A stretch of 49,710 nucleotides of DNA from CAZPUI01 sp964415525 (GCA_964415525.1 CAYQAS010000016.1:1-49710), one strand, 5' to 3'. Shown: positions 34,956-43,966, numbered from the stretch's first letter. The notes: generated by a model not told the origin, from the sequence alone. Numbers and translations: made by a program.

Positions 34956-35227
34956 TTTTCAGCGCGGTGGGAGCCTTGGTATCTGTTCCACCGCCCGAAT
35001 CGACGGTGTCAGGATTCCTGCAACAAGGCGGCGAGGGGAAGATTCCTCCATCTCAACGAATGGCCCCTTCTGGCTGAACCTGACCGATAACCAGGTCCCA
35101 CGATTTGTTCTGTTCGCGGGTCTTGTGGGAGTCGTTGTGTGGCGGGAAATGCAAAAGCCCAGCGCTCGACAGAATCGGGCAGCCAAATCTCCAGAGCGGC
35201 CCGAAGTCTTCCAGCCCGGCTCGATCG

Positions 35228-36427
35228 TTACAGCCTCGCTGCGATGGCGTCCATGAAGGCCCAGCTGTCCACGACGGCCTTGGGCGCGGGGTCTGCAATG
35301 CGGGCGAGGTCGCCGGTGACGGTGCCTGCCTCCAGCGTATCGAGGGTGGCCTTCTCCAGCCGATCGGCGAAGGCATGGAGATCGGCGAGCCCGTCCATTT
35401 CCCCGCGTTTCCGCAGGGCCCCGGTCCAGGCGAAGATCAGCGCCACGGGATTGGTGCTGGTCCTTTCGCCTTTCAGGTAGCGGTAGTAGTGCTGCTGCAC
35501 CGTGCCATGGGCGGCTTCGTATTCGAAGACGCCCTTCGGGCTCACCAGCACGCTCGTCATCATGGCCAGGCTGCCGCTGGCGGCGGCCACCATGTCGCTC
35601 ATCACGTCACCGTCGTAGTTCTTGCAGGCCCAGAGCATGTTCCCTTCGGACTTCACGACCCGCGCCACCACGTCATCGATGAGGCTGTAGAAGTAGGTGA
35701 TGCCCGCCTCCTTGAAGCGGTCCGCGAACTCGTCGCGGATGACGCGGGCGAAGATCTCTTTGAAACGGCCGTCGTAGATCTTGCTGATGGTGTCCTTGGC
35801 GCCGAACCAGACATCGATCTTCTCGGAGAGCGCATAGAGCGCGCAGGCCCGGGCGAAGCTCTCGATGCTGCCATCGAGGTTATGCATCCCCTGGATCACA
35901 CCGGGGCCGGGCATCTCCATGATCGTCTTGCGGAGCACGGTGCCGTCCGCACCGGTGAAGACCAGTTCTGCCATGCCAGGGCCCGGAATGGAGATTTCCG
36001 CGTTCTTGTAGACATCGCCGTAAGCATGGCGGGCGATGTGGACAGGGCGTGTCCAACCCGGCAGGCTCGGCTTCACATTCTTCAGCAGGATCGGCTTGCG
36101 GAAGACCGTGCCGTCCAGCGCCGCACGCAGCGTCCCGTTGGGGCTCGGGAGCAGCGCCTTGAGGCCGTATTCCTTCACACGGTCCGGCGTGCTGGTGATG
36201 GTGGCGCACTTCACCGCCACACCGAGCCGCTTGGTGGCTTCCGCCGCATCCCCCGTGACCCGGTCGTCCGTTTCGTCGCGATGCTTCACGGAAAGATCGT
36301 AGTACTCGGTCTTGAGGTCCACGAACGGCAGGAGGAGCTTCGCTTTGACCTCGGCCCACAGCACCCGAGTCATCTCGTCCCCGTCCATCTCCACCAGGGG
36401 TGTGGTCATGCCGATGCGCGGGGCCAT
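35228..36427 (-). CDS. icd: NADP-dependent isocitrate dehydrogenase
   Basis: This 399-residue cytosolic enzyme oxidatively decarboxylates isocitrate to 2-oxoglutarate, making NADPH. It belongs to the eukaryote-like homodimeric IDH subfamily, with VEMDGDEMTRVLW at the N-terminus, SPNGTLRAALDGTVFRKPI, the substrate arginine region RPVHIARHAYGDVYK, and NYDGDVMSDMVAAASGSL plus AAHGTVQQHYY for metal and NADP binding. The start has AGGAG 6 nt upstream. It may be transcribed with the two preceding minus-strand genes, 58 bp away. The 271-bp gap between its stop and the DUF2721 gene (34956-35227) shows no gene or strong stem-loop. Confidence 0.96.
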   Translation of the reverse strand: MAPRIGMTTPLVEMDGDEMTRVLWAEVKAKLLLPFVDLKTEYYDLSVKHRDETDDRVTGDAAEATKRLGVAVKCATITSTPDRVKEYGLKALLPSPNGTLRAALDGTVFRKPILLKNVKPSLPGWTRPVHIARHAYGDVYKNAEISIPGPGMAELVFTGADGTVLRKTIMEMPGPGVIQGMHNLDGSIESFARACALYALSEKIDVWFGAKDTISKIYDGRFKEIFARVIRDEFADRFKEAGITYFYSLIDDVVARVVKSEGNMLWACKNYDGDVMSDMVAAASGSLAMMTSVLVSPKGVFEYEAAHGTVQQHYYRYLKGERTSTNPVALIFAWTGALRKRGEMDGLADLHAFADRLEKATLDTLEAGTVTGDLARIADPAPKAVVDSWAFMDAIAARL

Positions 36428-36485
36428 AGGGCGCTCCTTTGCGCACTAGGATGCGAACGGAGGCTCCGCTGTCAACGCAGGACGG

Positions 36486-36704
36486 TCAATCCTCGTCGCG
36501 AACGGGATCGAACCCCTCTTCCCACAGGAAGCTTCGCGCATCCGCCGGATCGCTGAAACGGGCCATCACCTGCACACCCTCCCGGGCGTCGCCGTCGATG
36601 ACATCGCACATGTCGAGCCCCTGGCGCACCAAGCAGTCGCCATCGCCAAGGACCACCAGCTCCCACACGGTGCCGTGGGCATCCATCCAGAGTTCGACGC
36701 TCAC
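36486..36704 (-). CDS. Small hypothetical protein
   Basis: This encodes 72 residues, acidic and with no signal peptide. The GTG start overlaps the stop of the cNMP/FHA gene (GTGA, 36701-36704), indicating translational coupling. The composition is coding-like (VELWMDAHGTVWELVVLGDGDCLV..FSDPADARSFLWEEGFDP), with two beta-rich segments, but I do not recognise the family. It might modify or read out the upstream sensor protein. Confidence 0.65.
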   Translation of the reverse strand: MSVELWMDAHGTVWELVVLGDGDCLVRQGLDMCDVIDGDAREGVQVMARFSDPADARSFLWEEGFDPVRDED

Positions 36705-37420
36705 CCCTGGCGCTCGAAGAAGAGCACCACCATGCCGAAGCCCACGCGATCGCCCGCCTTCAGCTCCCGCGCATCCCCGGGTGCGAGACGCTCCCCCTTG
36801 ATGTAGGTGCCGTTGGCAACACCGTGTTCTTCCACCAGGAAGTAGCGGCCGTGCTCGCAGAGGATGCGGCAGTGACGACGGCTGACGCTCAGTTGGGGAT
36901 CCTCGTCCGTCAGATCGATGTCGGGGTGGATGCCGGTGTTGGGGTCGTAACGTCCGATCAGCGCACCGTGGCTCGTGATGGCGTACTTGTGTCCGCTGAT
37001 GACGGACACGAGGCAGGCGCTCTGAGGCGTGCGCAGCTTGCCGCTCCGATCCTGGCCATCGACTTTCGCTCCCAGCTCACGGTTCCGCTGAGCCAGCCGC
37101 TGCATCATCTTCACGGAGACTTCGGGGGTCTGCCGGATCATGCGCAGGAAGGTCCCGCGGCTGATGGCGATGACTTCCGTGTCCTCCAGCGCCACAGACG
37201 TGGTGGGGCGAGGAATGGATTCCAGCAAGCTGCCTTCGCCGAAAAAATCGCCCTTGCCCAGTTCCTCGGTCCAGTCGCCCACCGGTTCCGTGCCCTGGTA
37301 GAGGCGCACCTTGCCCTGCAGGATGATGTACATCTGCTGGGCCATCTCCCCTTTTCGGAAGACCACCTCACCTTCGCGGAACTTGAGCTTGCTCTGGTCG
37401 ATAAAGCTGGACTCGGCCAT
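36701..37420 (-). CDS. Cyclic nucleotide-binding and FHA domain protein
   Basis: This cytoplasmic protein has 239 residues. The ATG at 37420 has AGGA 5 nt upstream. Residues ~10-115 form a cNMP-binding barrel (EGEVVFRKGEMAQQMYIILQGKVRLY; then GKGDFFGEGSLLESIPRPTTSVALEDTEV, including the FGE..R phosphate-binding cassette). Residues ~145-239 form an FHA domain (ALIGRYDPN, SVSRRHCRILCEHGRYFLVEE, NGTYIKGERL), which reads phosphothreonine. There is no helix-turn-helix. It thus joins a nucleotide sensor to a phosphopeptide reader as a signalling adaptor. No kinase is encoded nearby. It is divergent from lpxK with 61 bp between starts. Confidence 0.93.
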   Translation of the reverse strand: MAESSFIDQSKLKFREGEVVFRKGEMAQQMYIILQGKVRLYQGTEPVGDWTEELGKGDFFGEGSLLESIPRPTTSVALEDTEVIAISRGTFLRMIRQTPEVSVKMMQRLAQRNRELGAKVDGQDRSGKLRTPQSACLVSVISGHKYAITSHGALIGRYDPNTGIHPDIDLTDEDPQLSVSRRHCRILCEHGRYFLVEEHGVANGTYIKGERLAPGDARELKAGDRVGFGMVVLFFERQG

Positions 37421-37481
37421 GGGATTCCTGGGACTCCCTCCACGATACCCCGGCGACCGTGGCATGTTTAGGGATATGTCG

Positions 37482-38516
37482 ATGCTCCGCTGGATCCTCG
37501 CTCCCCTGGCGCCCCTCTACGGAGCGGTGGTACGCATGCGCAACCGGGCTTTCGACATGCATCCCGAGCGCAGCGCCCGGGTCGATGTGCCCGTCGTCTC
37601 CATCGGCAACCTCACCATGGGAGGTACCGGGAAGACGCCCGTGACGCTGTTCCTGGCCCAGAGCCTGGAAACCCGCGGCCTGCGTGGGGCCGTGGTGTCC
37701 CGCGGTTACGGCGGACGCCGCCCGGTGGATCCTATGAATGTGCACCCGCTGAGCCGTCCCGAAGAAACCGGAGACGAGCCGCGGATGATGGCGGATCGCC
37801 TCGGATCGGATCGGGTTGTTGTGGCCCGCAAGCGCATCAACGGCGCCCTCGTCGCCCTCTCCGCCAATCCGCGCCCCGATTTCCTGCTGCTCGATGACGG
37901 CTTCCAGCACCGCGCCCTGCACCGGGATGTGGACCTGCTGCTGCTGGATGGCGTGCGCACCTGGGGCAATGGCCGGATGGTGCCCCTGGGGGACCTGCGC
38001 GAGCCTATGGCGAGCGCCCAGCGCGCCCACGCCCTGGTGGTGACCCGCGGCAGTCGCGCCGATCGGCCAAAGATCGAGGCGTGGTGGGCGAAACACGGCA
38101 GTGGCGGGCCGGTGTTCTTCGTGGATTTCGCGATCCGCGCACTCCGACATGCTCAGACCGGCGAGCGCATTCCGCTGCCAGCGGAACTGCCCCAGCTCTT
38201 TCCGTTCTGCGCCCTGGGGCATCCAGAGGCCTTCTACGCGGATCTGCTTCTGGCCGGCCTCACCTGGTCGGAATACCGATCTTTCCGCGATCACCAGGCT
38301 CTCGCCCCGGGACAGCTCAGAGGTCTATGCGGGTCAGCCGAAGCAAGCGGCGCCATGGCCCTCGTCTGCACCGAAAAGGATGCCGTGAAGCTTACGCCGA
38401 GCCATCTCCAGGCCCTGACCATGCCCCTCTACATCGCCGAACAGGATGTGCTGGGCGGCGAGGAGCTTGCGGAATACGTCTTGGCGTCCGTGCAGAACAT
38501 TCCCGCTCAGGATTGA
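37482..38516 (+). CDS. lpxK: Tetraacyldisaccharide 4'-kinase
   Basis: This 344-residue inner-membrane enzyme phosphorylates the 4' position of the lipid A precursor. VSIGNLTMGGTGKTPVTLFLA is the P-loop, and FLLLDDGFQHRALHRDVDLLLLD contains the catalytic Asp and DDGFQH motif. The N-terminal hydrophobic helix (WILAPLAPLYGAVVRMRN) is the usual membrane anchor. In-frame ATGs lie at 37464, 37476 and 37482; AGGG is 8 nt before the last, which is chosen with moderate certainty. Presence of lpxK shows the cell makes lipopolysaccharide. Confidence 0.95.
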   Translation: MLRWILAPLAPLYGAVVRMRNRAFDMHPERSARVDVPVVSIGNLTMGGTGKTPVTLFLAQSLETRGLRGAVVSRGYGGRRPVDPMNVHPLSRPEETGDEPRMMADRLGSDRVVVARKRINGALVALSANPRPDFLLLDDGFQHRALHRDVDLLLLDGVRTWGNGRMVPLGDLREPMASAQRAHALVVTRGSRADRPKIEAWWAKHGSGGPVFFVDFAIRALRHAQTGERIPLPAELPQLFPFCALGHPEAFYADLLLAGLTWSEYRSFRDHQALAPGQLRGLCGSAEASGAMALVCTEKDAVKLTPSHLQALTMPLYIAEQDVLGGEELAEYVLASVQNIPAQD

Positions 38517-38899
38517 TCCGACCAGAAGTGGCCCCACTCAGGCTCGGACCTCCCGTTCGAGAGCCGCGACAGAATTGCGGAAATTCCGCCCCCTGTGCCA
38601 CTCCCCAAAATGAGGCCGGACATCACGCCGCTGCGATGGCGTGACACATTCGACGCAATCCGATCGGAGCCGAACAGTCGCCGACCTTGAAACACAAGGG
38701 TTCTCAGGGCTGGCAGATAAGAATGGCCATCGAAACCGAGATGTTCATTTTTTCCATAGCCATGGCACTTGCTAAAAACCAGCCGAGCGACAATACCACT
38801 CAACAATCAAGGCCACTCATTCCTGAATTTGAACCCACAACATCAACCAAGCACACTTGTTTACACCACAGGGATTCCCCCTGTATGCATGGAGTCATT
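38517..38899. other. AT-richer intergenic region before the beta-barrel gene
   Basis: This 383-bp region has no credible gene; a plus-strand frame from 38687 simply runs into the barrel gene. It contains a 13-bp dyad GCGGAAATTCCGC (38577-38589) and, near the barrel start, a stem ACAGGG/CCCTGT (38868-38884). From ~38720 on, the DNA is clearly AT-richer than its surroundings, as expected of a strong promoter and leader. Confidence 0.5.
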
Positions 38900-39469
38900 A
38901 TGAAACTTCGTTCCATCCTTCCCCTCCTCGCCCTCACGATGGTTTCTGCCCAGGCTGCCGACTTCAAGGTCGGTGTGCACGGCGGCTTCTCCCTGCCCCA
39001 GGGCAAGGTTGGCAACAGCGATAACCTCGACGGCAAGATGGGCTTCACTCTTGGCGGCAACCTGCAGTTCGACCTCGGCAAGGGCCACGCGATCACGCCT
39101 CGCCTGGATGTCACGGCCTACAGCAAGAACAAGAGCGAGGATGGCCATAGCTTTGATTACAACGTCACCAACACCACCCTGGGTGCCGACTACAACTACT
39201 TCGTGGATGGCAAGGTGGGTCAGGGCTTCTACCTTATCGGTGGCCTCGGTTTTGCTCAGGTCAAGTTCGAAGCCAAATGGGGCCCCCTTTCCGTGAGCAC
39301 GACGCCGAAGGCCTTCCAGCTCGCCCTGGGCGCCGGTTACCAGTTCAACACCAACCTCCACACCGATCTGCGCTACACGTCTGTGGACGTTGAGCCTGAT
39401 TTCGGAGGGGGGGACAAGGAAAAGATCACCTGCCCCGCCATCAACGTGACCGTCGGCTACCGATTCTGA
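38900..39469 (+). CDS. Outer-membrane beta-barrel protein
   Basis: This encodes 189 residues. The ATG at 38900 has GGAG 5 nt upstream and starts a signal peptide (MKLRSILPLLALTMVSAQAA). Alternating strands follow (DFKVGVHGGFSLP, GFTLGGNLQFDLG, ITPRLDVTAYSKN, TLGADYNYFV, GFYLIGGLGFAQVKF, FQLALGAGYQFN, HTDLRYTSVDV, INVTVGYRF), eight in total, ending in the aromatic GYRF that marks barrel insertion. This matches the small OmpW/OmpX-like 8-strand barrel class. No ligand is known. It has its own leader and candidate terminator. Confidence 0.9.
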   Translation: MKLRSILPLLALTMVSAQAADFKVGVHGGFSLPQGKVGNSDNLDGKMGFTLGGNLQFDLGKGHAITPRLDVTAYSKNKSEDGHSFDYNVTNTTLGADYNYFVDGKVGQGFYLIGGLGFAQVKFEAKWGPLSVSTTPKAFQLALGAGYQFNTNLHTDLRYTSVDVEPDFGGGDKEKITCPAINVTVGYRF

Positions 39470-39505
39470 GCCACCCCGTCTCCCACCCAGGGAGATCATG
39501 CACCC

Positions 39506-39534
39506 GCCGCCGAAGCCTTCACGGGCTCGGCGGC
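39506..39534 (+). terminator. Candidate terminator of the beta-barrel gene
   Basis: An 8-bp perfect stem GCCGCCGA/TCGGCGGC (39506-39513 with 39527-39534), extendable by two pairs past a mismatch, lies 37 nt after the stop codon. It is followed by TTGGCTGT, a poor T-tract. Confidence 0.6.
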
Positions 39535-39631
39535 TTGGCTGTAAGGCAGTTCCATTCATCGCCCTGCCGCCCTGTCCGCAGGAAACGGAGTCGTGGCACC
39601 TCGGGATGTGGCCGCACGCCCTGGTTCAGAC

Positions 39632-41269
39632 CTACTTCTCGATCCGCTTCAACCCCTTAGGCTCGGCTTCGGCCTCCCGCATCCGGGCTTCCGTGGCCTT
39701 GGTCTCGCGGCCGATCTGGTCGGGATCCTCGATCAGGGTCGGCGTGATGAAGATGGCCAGTTCCGTGCGGGCGCGGCTCTCCTCCTTGCGGCTGAAGAGG
39801 TAGCCGAAGAAGGGCAGCTTGCGGAACCACGGCACGCCCCGGTCGTCCTTCACGTCCTTCGTTTTGATGATGCCCGCCAGCACGAGGGTCTCGCCCTCCC
39901 GCATCCGCACCACGGTATCCAGGTCGCGGCGATCCACCACGGGCAGGCTGGCGCTGGCGCCGGTGGCGGTGAAGGTCCGCACGGAGGCCACTTCGGACAC
40001 GCTGGGGTTCACCGCCAGGGTGATGGTGCCGTCGTCTCCAATCTGGGGCTGGATGTCCAGGATGATGCCCACGGGCACCACCATGGGCGTCACCTGCACC
40101 GTGGCGATGTTGCCGGAGGTGCCGCCGGGGGAGATCTGGCTGCTCTGGAGGAAGTAGGCCTCCTCGCGCACCACGCGCAGGATCGCCTTCTGGTTGTTCA
40201 GGGTGGAGAGCCGTGGATGGCTGAGCACCTGCAGACGCCCATCCCGCGCCAGGGCGCTGATGGTGGCGTTCACGCGGGTGGCGGCCGTGACCAGCTTAAA
40301 GAGGCCTTCGCCGGAGCTGAGTTGGCTGCTGGAGGGCGAGCCCGTGGTCAAGCTGCTGGTGACATCCGAGCCCGTCGCGCCATTGCCAGCGCCCGCCTTG
40401 AGCACGGCATTCCAGTCCGTACCGAGCTGGGTGTCCTTGCCCAGCGTGACTTCCACGATGCGCGCTTCCAGCAGCACCTGGCGCCGATAGCGCTTCTTCA
40501 TCTCCGCCAAATAGCCCTCCACTCGACGCTGCACCTGGGCCTCGGCCCCGACCACTACCAGGCCTGCATCGGGCTGGATGAGCAGGGTCCGACCCTCCTT
40601 GGAGTAACCGATGGACGAGGGCCCCGCGACGCCCTGCATCCCGCCGGCCCCGCCCACCTGGGCCGCGCTGCCCTCCTTGGCCTGAAGCACTTCGCCGAAC
40701 ACCAGCAGGCTGAGGCCCGTGCGCAAATCCGTCCAGGGGTCGCTCCCGGAGCCGGACTGCAGGCTGCTCGCAAAGGCCGCGCTGTTGCCGCCCCCGCCCT
40801 GCCCCTGTCCGCCACCGCCTCCGGTGCCGCCTCCGGTGCCACTTCCGCCGCCCATGGCACCACCACCACCTCCGCCGCCCCCCTGCATCACCTGACCAGA
40901 GGCATTCACGGAGAAGGACTTGGAACCTTGGCGGCGCAGCGAGAGGAAATCCACGCTGTGGAACCGCACGCCGCCATCGGCGCGGTGGATGTGGACCGTC
41001 CGCTCCGTGCGTGTCGCCGCAAGGCCGTAGCCGGGCAGCACCTGCTGGAGGATCTCGTCGAGGCTGGCGTCCCGTAGTTCCAGACCCCGTACCTTGGTAT
41101 CGAGCCCCGGCTCAAAGGTCAGGTTCACATTCGCATCCTTGACGGCCACCCGCAGGATGTCCCGCAGGTCCGCCTCTCCCACCGAAAAGCTGAACCTGGG
41201 AATTGGAGGCGATTGCGGAGCCTGGGCCACCAGCACGGGAATGGCAAGAAGCAACATGGACAAGGACAT
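39632..41269 (-). CDS. gspD: Secretin of type II secretion / type IV pilus-like system
   Basis: This 545-residue outer-membrane channel subunit has a signal peptide (MSLSMLLLAIPVLVAQA), an N0/STN-like domain (FSFSVGEADLRDILRVAVKDANVNLTFEPG), a remarkable Gly-rich linker (~132-162), an N1-like segment, and a secretin core with VLSHPRLSTLNNQKAILRV, VGIILDIQPQIGDDGTITLAVNPSVSEV and VPWFRKLPFFGYLFS followed by TELAIFITPTLIEDP. It is closer to MshL/PilQ-like secretins than classic GspD in size. Its start overlaps the stop of the PilP-like gene by 1 nt (TGATG) with AGGAGG 7 nt upstream. It is the last gene of the operon. Confidence 0.93.
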   Translation of the reverse strand: MSLSMLLLAIPVLVAQAPQSPPIPRFSFSVGEADLRDILRVAVKDANVNLTFEPGLDTKVRGLELRDASLDEILQQVLPGYGLAATRTERTVHIHRADGGVRFHSVDFLSLRRQGSKSFSVNASGQVMQGGGGGGGGAMGGGSGTGGGTGGGGGQGQGGGGNSAAFASSLQSGSGSDPWTDLRTGLSLLVFGEVLQAKEGSAAQVGGAGGMQGVAGPSSIGYSKEGRTLLIQPDAGLVVVGAEAQVQRRVEGYLAEMKKRYRRQVLLEARIVEVTLGKDTQLGTDWNAVLKAGAGNGATGSDVTSSLTTGSPSSSQLSSGEGLFKLVTAATRVNATISALARDGRLQVLSHPRLSTLNNQKAILRVVREEAYFLQSSQISPGGTSGNIATVQVTPMVVPVGIILDIQPQIGDDGTITLAVNPSVSEVASVRTFTATGASASLPVVDRRDLDTVVRMREGETLVLAGIIKTKDVKDDRGVPWFRKLPFFGYLFSRKEESRARTELAIFITPTLIEDPDQIGRETKATEARMREAEAEPKGLKRIEK

Positions 41270-41925
41270 CAGGGGGCCTCCTTGGGAGGGGCGCTCAGGG
41301 GCAGGACAGGACGTTCAAAGCTGCGACCGGCCCACTCGAAACGCACCCGGTCGAGGGCGATCCGCACGATCCGGTAACCGTCCGGCAGGAGATCCCCTTC
41401 CCGACAGGGGCGCTGCTGAATCCAGGCGATGGGCCCTTCAGGCGTTCGTCCCACGAAGGTCACCACCGGCAGGGGCGGCGGGACCTTCTCCGGCTCCGCC
41501 ATCGAGGGGCTTTCGCGATCGGGCACTGCGGGCAAGGGTTTCATCCGGCCCACCCGCTCCCACTGGTCTGGATGAAACCCCGGCATCCGGCGCGCGGTGC
41601 TCAGATCCCGTGGGCGTTCGCCCTTCGAGAGCAGCTCCGCCGTGGCCGTGAGGCTGGACGGTGGCGTCTCCAAGGCCCGAAGGTCTGCCCAGAGATCCTG
41701 GGTGCCAGAAGGCTGGGCGATCGGAGCGGCCTCCGGCGGTGGGGGGAGGACCACCGCCGGCATCGGCGCCATCCCCTGAGGCTTGGGGTCCGCAGCGGCC
41801 GACTCAGATGTCGCCGCAGGCGCCGGCGAGCCGCCGAGCATCCGCATGTTCAGGTAGACGACCCCGATCACCCCGAGCCCGAGCAAGGGGAGCAGCCAAA
41901 CCTTGTGGCGTTCGACGAAGGACAT
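41269..41925 (-). CDS. PilP/GspC-like inner-membrane assembly protein
   Basis: This encodes 218 residues. One N-terminal transmembrane helix (WLLPLLGLGVIGVVYLNMRML) is followed by a long Pro/Ala-rich periplasmic linker. A C-terminal beta domain (~150-210: VVTFVGRTPEGPIAWIQQRPCREGDLLPDGYRIVRIALDRVRFEW) fits the GspC homology region or PilP fold that contacts the secretin. Sequence identity to either is weak, so the call rests on architecture and position directly before the secretin. It overlaps neighbours on both sides by 1 nt. Confidence 0.75.
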   Translation of the reverse strand: MSFVERHKVWLLPLLGLGVIGVVYLNMRMLGGSPAPAATSESAAADPKPQGMAPMPAVVLPPPPEAAPIAQPSGTQDLWADLRALETPPSSLTATAELLSKGERPRDLSTARRMPGFHPDQWERVGRMKPLPAVPDRESPSMAEPEKVPPPLPVVTFVGRTPEGPIAWIQQRPCREGDLLPDGYRIVRIALDRVRFEWAGRSFERPVLPLSAPPKEAP

Positions 41926-42530
41926 CAGGGCATCCGATAGAGGTTGCGAAGGGCGAGGTGCGTGATGGCGCCCCCTGGAGCGGCTTCCCAGCGGAGGGCC
42001 ACCGGTTCAAGCAGGGGCTGGATGCGGTAGGCGGCGTCCAGGCCCTTGAACACGCGGTCCGTGCCGCCCAGGAAGCGCGCTTCGAACACCCAGCCCGCCA
42101 GCCGGGTCTCCGGTTGATCCAGGTCGAGGCCCCGCAGCAGGCTGGCCCCGGAAAGGTGGTCTGGAAGCGAGAAGCTCGAGCGGATGGGATCCCAGGAGGA
42201 ACGGAAACCCGCCACCGCAGCTCCCCGCTCTCGGCAGGCGCGCTGATATTCGCTGATGACCCCGTGGTAGTGGGCCAGGCGCCCCTGATCCCCCTGAACC
42301 GCAACGATGCCGTCCCGCCAAGTGGCCTCGGGGTCCACGAGTCGACGGCGCTCGTCCTGGCTGACCGGAACGAAGGGCATGGGCCCCGAAAATTCCGCCT
42401 CGACCTTCAGGCGTTCCTCCCTCAGCCGATCGATGCGCGCCGCCTGCCCGCGCCCCACCGTGAGATAGAACAGCAGGGGCCCGCCCACCAACACGGCTCC
42501 CACCACGAAGCGCTCCTGCATGCGGCTCAT
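41925..42530 (-). CDS. PilO/GspM-like assembly protein
   Basis: This encodes 201 residues. It has an N-terminal transmembrane helix (RFVVGAVLVGGPLLFYLTVG), a charged coiled-coil segment (ARIDRLREERLKVEAEF), and a C-terminal alpha/beta region (SLLRGLDLDQPETRLAGWVFEARFLGGTDRVFKGLDAAYRI) consistent with the ferredoxin-like periplasmic domain of PilO or GspM. The ATG overlaps the stop of the PilM/PilN-like gene (ATGA). It is assigned mainly by topology and gene order. Confidence 0.72.
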   Translation of the reverse strand: MSRMQERFVVGAVLVGGPLLFYLTVGRGQAARIDRLREERLKVEAEFSGPMPFVPVSQDERRRLVDPEATWRDGIVAVQGDQGRLAHYHGVISEYQRACRERGAAVAGFRSSWDPIRSSFSLPDHLSGASLLRGLDLDQPETRLAGWVFEARFLGGTDRVFKGLDAAYRIQPLLEPVALRWEAAPGGAITHLALRNLYRMP

Positions 42531-43963
42531 CGGAGGGTGCCCTCCAGGTTGAAACGCGTCACCGCCCGCTGATCCAGCCGCTCCTGGCCATCCGCCAGTC
42601 GGCGGTCGGAGATGCTCACCTCAGCCAAGGGTCTCAATTGGAGTCCCTGGAAGCGCTGAAGCTCCGCCATGTAGGCCGCGACCGGCCCCACCGAGAACGC
42701 CATCCCGCTGAGGGCGCTGCCCGAGACGGTGAATCGCCATGTGGGCTGCGGTCCAGACACTTGGCTGATGTCGACCTTGTGAAGCTGGATGCCTTCGGGC
42801 ACTTCCAGGAGCCGAAGTGCCAGGCGCTCCAGGACCTCTCCAGAGCGAACCGCCTGCTCCTGCGCCATGGTGATCCGCACGTGGGGAAACCGCTCTCGCA
42901 GTGCCTTGTCCCGCGCCAGAAAGATGGCCCGACGCTGGTCGCGCTGGACGATGGCCCGGTGCAGTTCCTGCCGCTTGTTGCGTTCGAGAGCCGCCAGCAC
43001 CGCCCATACCGCAATGCAAAAGACCAGCATCCCGGCGGCCGCGCCCCAGGCGACCGCACGCAGCCAGCGGATGCGCCGCGCCTCCAGCACCTCCTCTGGT
43101 ACCAGGTTGAATGCGCCCTTCCGGTGACGCTCAAGTTCCAACTGGCGCAGCACCAGGGGCAAGAAGGCCTCTTCCACCCGCTCCAGCCGCAGGCGCAGAG
43201 CCTTCTCCAGGGCAGATTGATGCGGTGCCGAAATGGCGGACAGCCCCGTGACGTGAATCGCCTCCAGATGCACCCCGCGGTGCTTCTGCTTGATGAACTG
43301 GAGCACCCGGTTGAGCTCTTCGGAGAGCACCTCCACCAGGAGTTCCTCGTCCCCCTCCGCGAGTTCTGCGGGATCGAGCCCCTCGGGAAGCCGGAAAGTC
43401 CGCGTAAACACCAGGCCTTCGCCTCGGAAGAATTGAAGGTGGCCGGAGTCCCGCTCCAGGCTCACCAGTAGGCGGTCCTGGGCCTGCGGTGCCAGCGCCG
43501 CGACCGCCCGGCCAAGGAGGTAGACCAGGGGCACCGCAAGCACCGGTTCCGCCTGGAGCGATTTCATCACCGCGAGCCAAGCCTCCTGATCCGCTGCCCT
43601 CTGAACGGCCACCCAGAGCTGGTGCCCGCCCTCGGCGTGGCCGTCCGTCAACAGGGTGGTGCCGACCTGGAACGGCTCCCCGCCCCACTCACCCGCTGCC
43701 AGTCGCTCGGCGGCCTCCCGCTGCTCCCGCGGCGAGAGGAAAGGCACCTCCTGGCAGACCACGGATACCTGTCCGAGAACCAGCAGCACGGGCGTGCGCG
43801 GCGCGATCCTGCCCTTCAACCGTTCCAGCCAGAGGAGCCGAGCTTCCGGCTCCGCGGTGAGATTCGGCAGCACTTCCAGGATGGTCCCATCGGGATGAAT
43901 CAGCCGCGCCCAGCGATCCTCCAGCAGGAGGATGAGGCGGGGAGGAACCGGGGATCGGGCCAT
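42527..43963 (-). CDS. PilM/PilN-like fusion (GspL-like) protein
   Basis: This 478-residue protein combines two parts. Residues 1-~290 resemble the actin-like cytoplasmic domain of PilM/GspL (LLVSLERDSGHLQFFRGEGLVFTRTFRLP, then ELNRVLQFIKQKHRGVHLEAIHVTG). A transmembrane helix (~306-328, VAWGAAAGMLVFCIAVWAVLAAL), a coiled coil and a ferredoxin-like domain (to 478) resemble PilN. In type IV pilus systems these are separate proteins, and in type II secretion they are fused as GspL, so this fits the latter plan. It begins 3 bp after the preceding pseudopilin gene. Confidence 0.78.
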   Translation of the reverse strand: MARSPVPPRLILLLEDRWARLIHPDGTILEVLPNLTAEPEARLLWLERLKGRIAPRTPVLLVLGQVSVVCQEVPFLSPREQREAAERLAAGEWGGEPFQVGTTLLTDGHAEGGHQLWVAVQRAADQEAWLAVMKSLQAEPVLAVPLVYLLGRAVAALAPQAQDRLLVSLERDSGHLQFFRGEGLVFTRTFRLPEGLDPAELAEGDEELLVEVLSEELNRVLQFIKQKHRGVHLEAIHVTGLSAISAPHQSALEKALRLRLERVEEAFLPLVLRQLELERHRKGAFNLVPEEVLEARRIRWLRAVAWGAAAGMLVFCIAVWAVLAALERNKRQELHRAIVQRDQRRAIFLARDKALRERFPHVRITMAQEQAVRSGEVLERLALRLLEVPEGIQLHKVDISQVSGPQPTWRFTVSGSALSGMAFSVGPVAAYMAELQRFQGLQLRPLAEVSISDRRLADGQERLDQRAVTRFNLEGTLR

Positions 43964-43966
43964 GGG

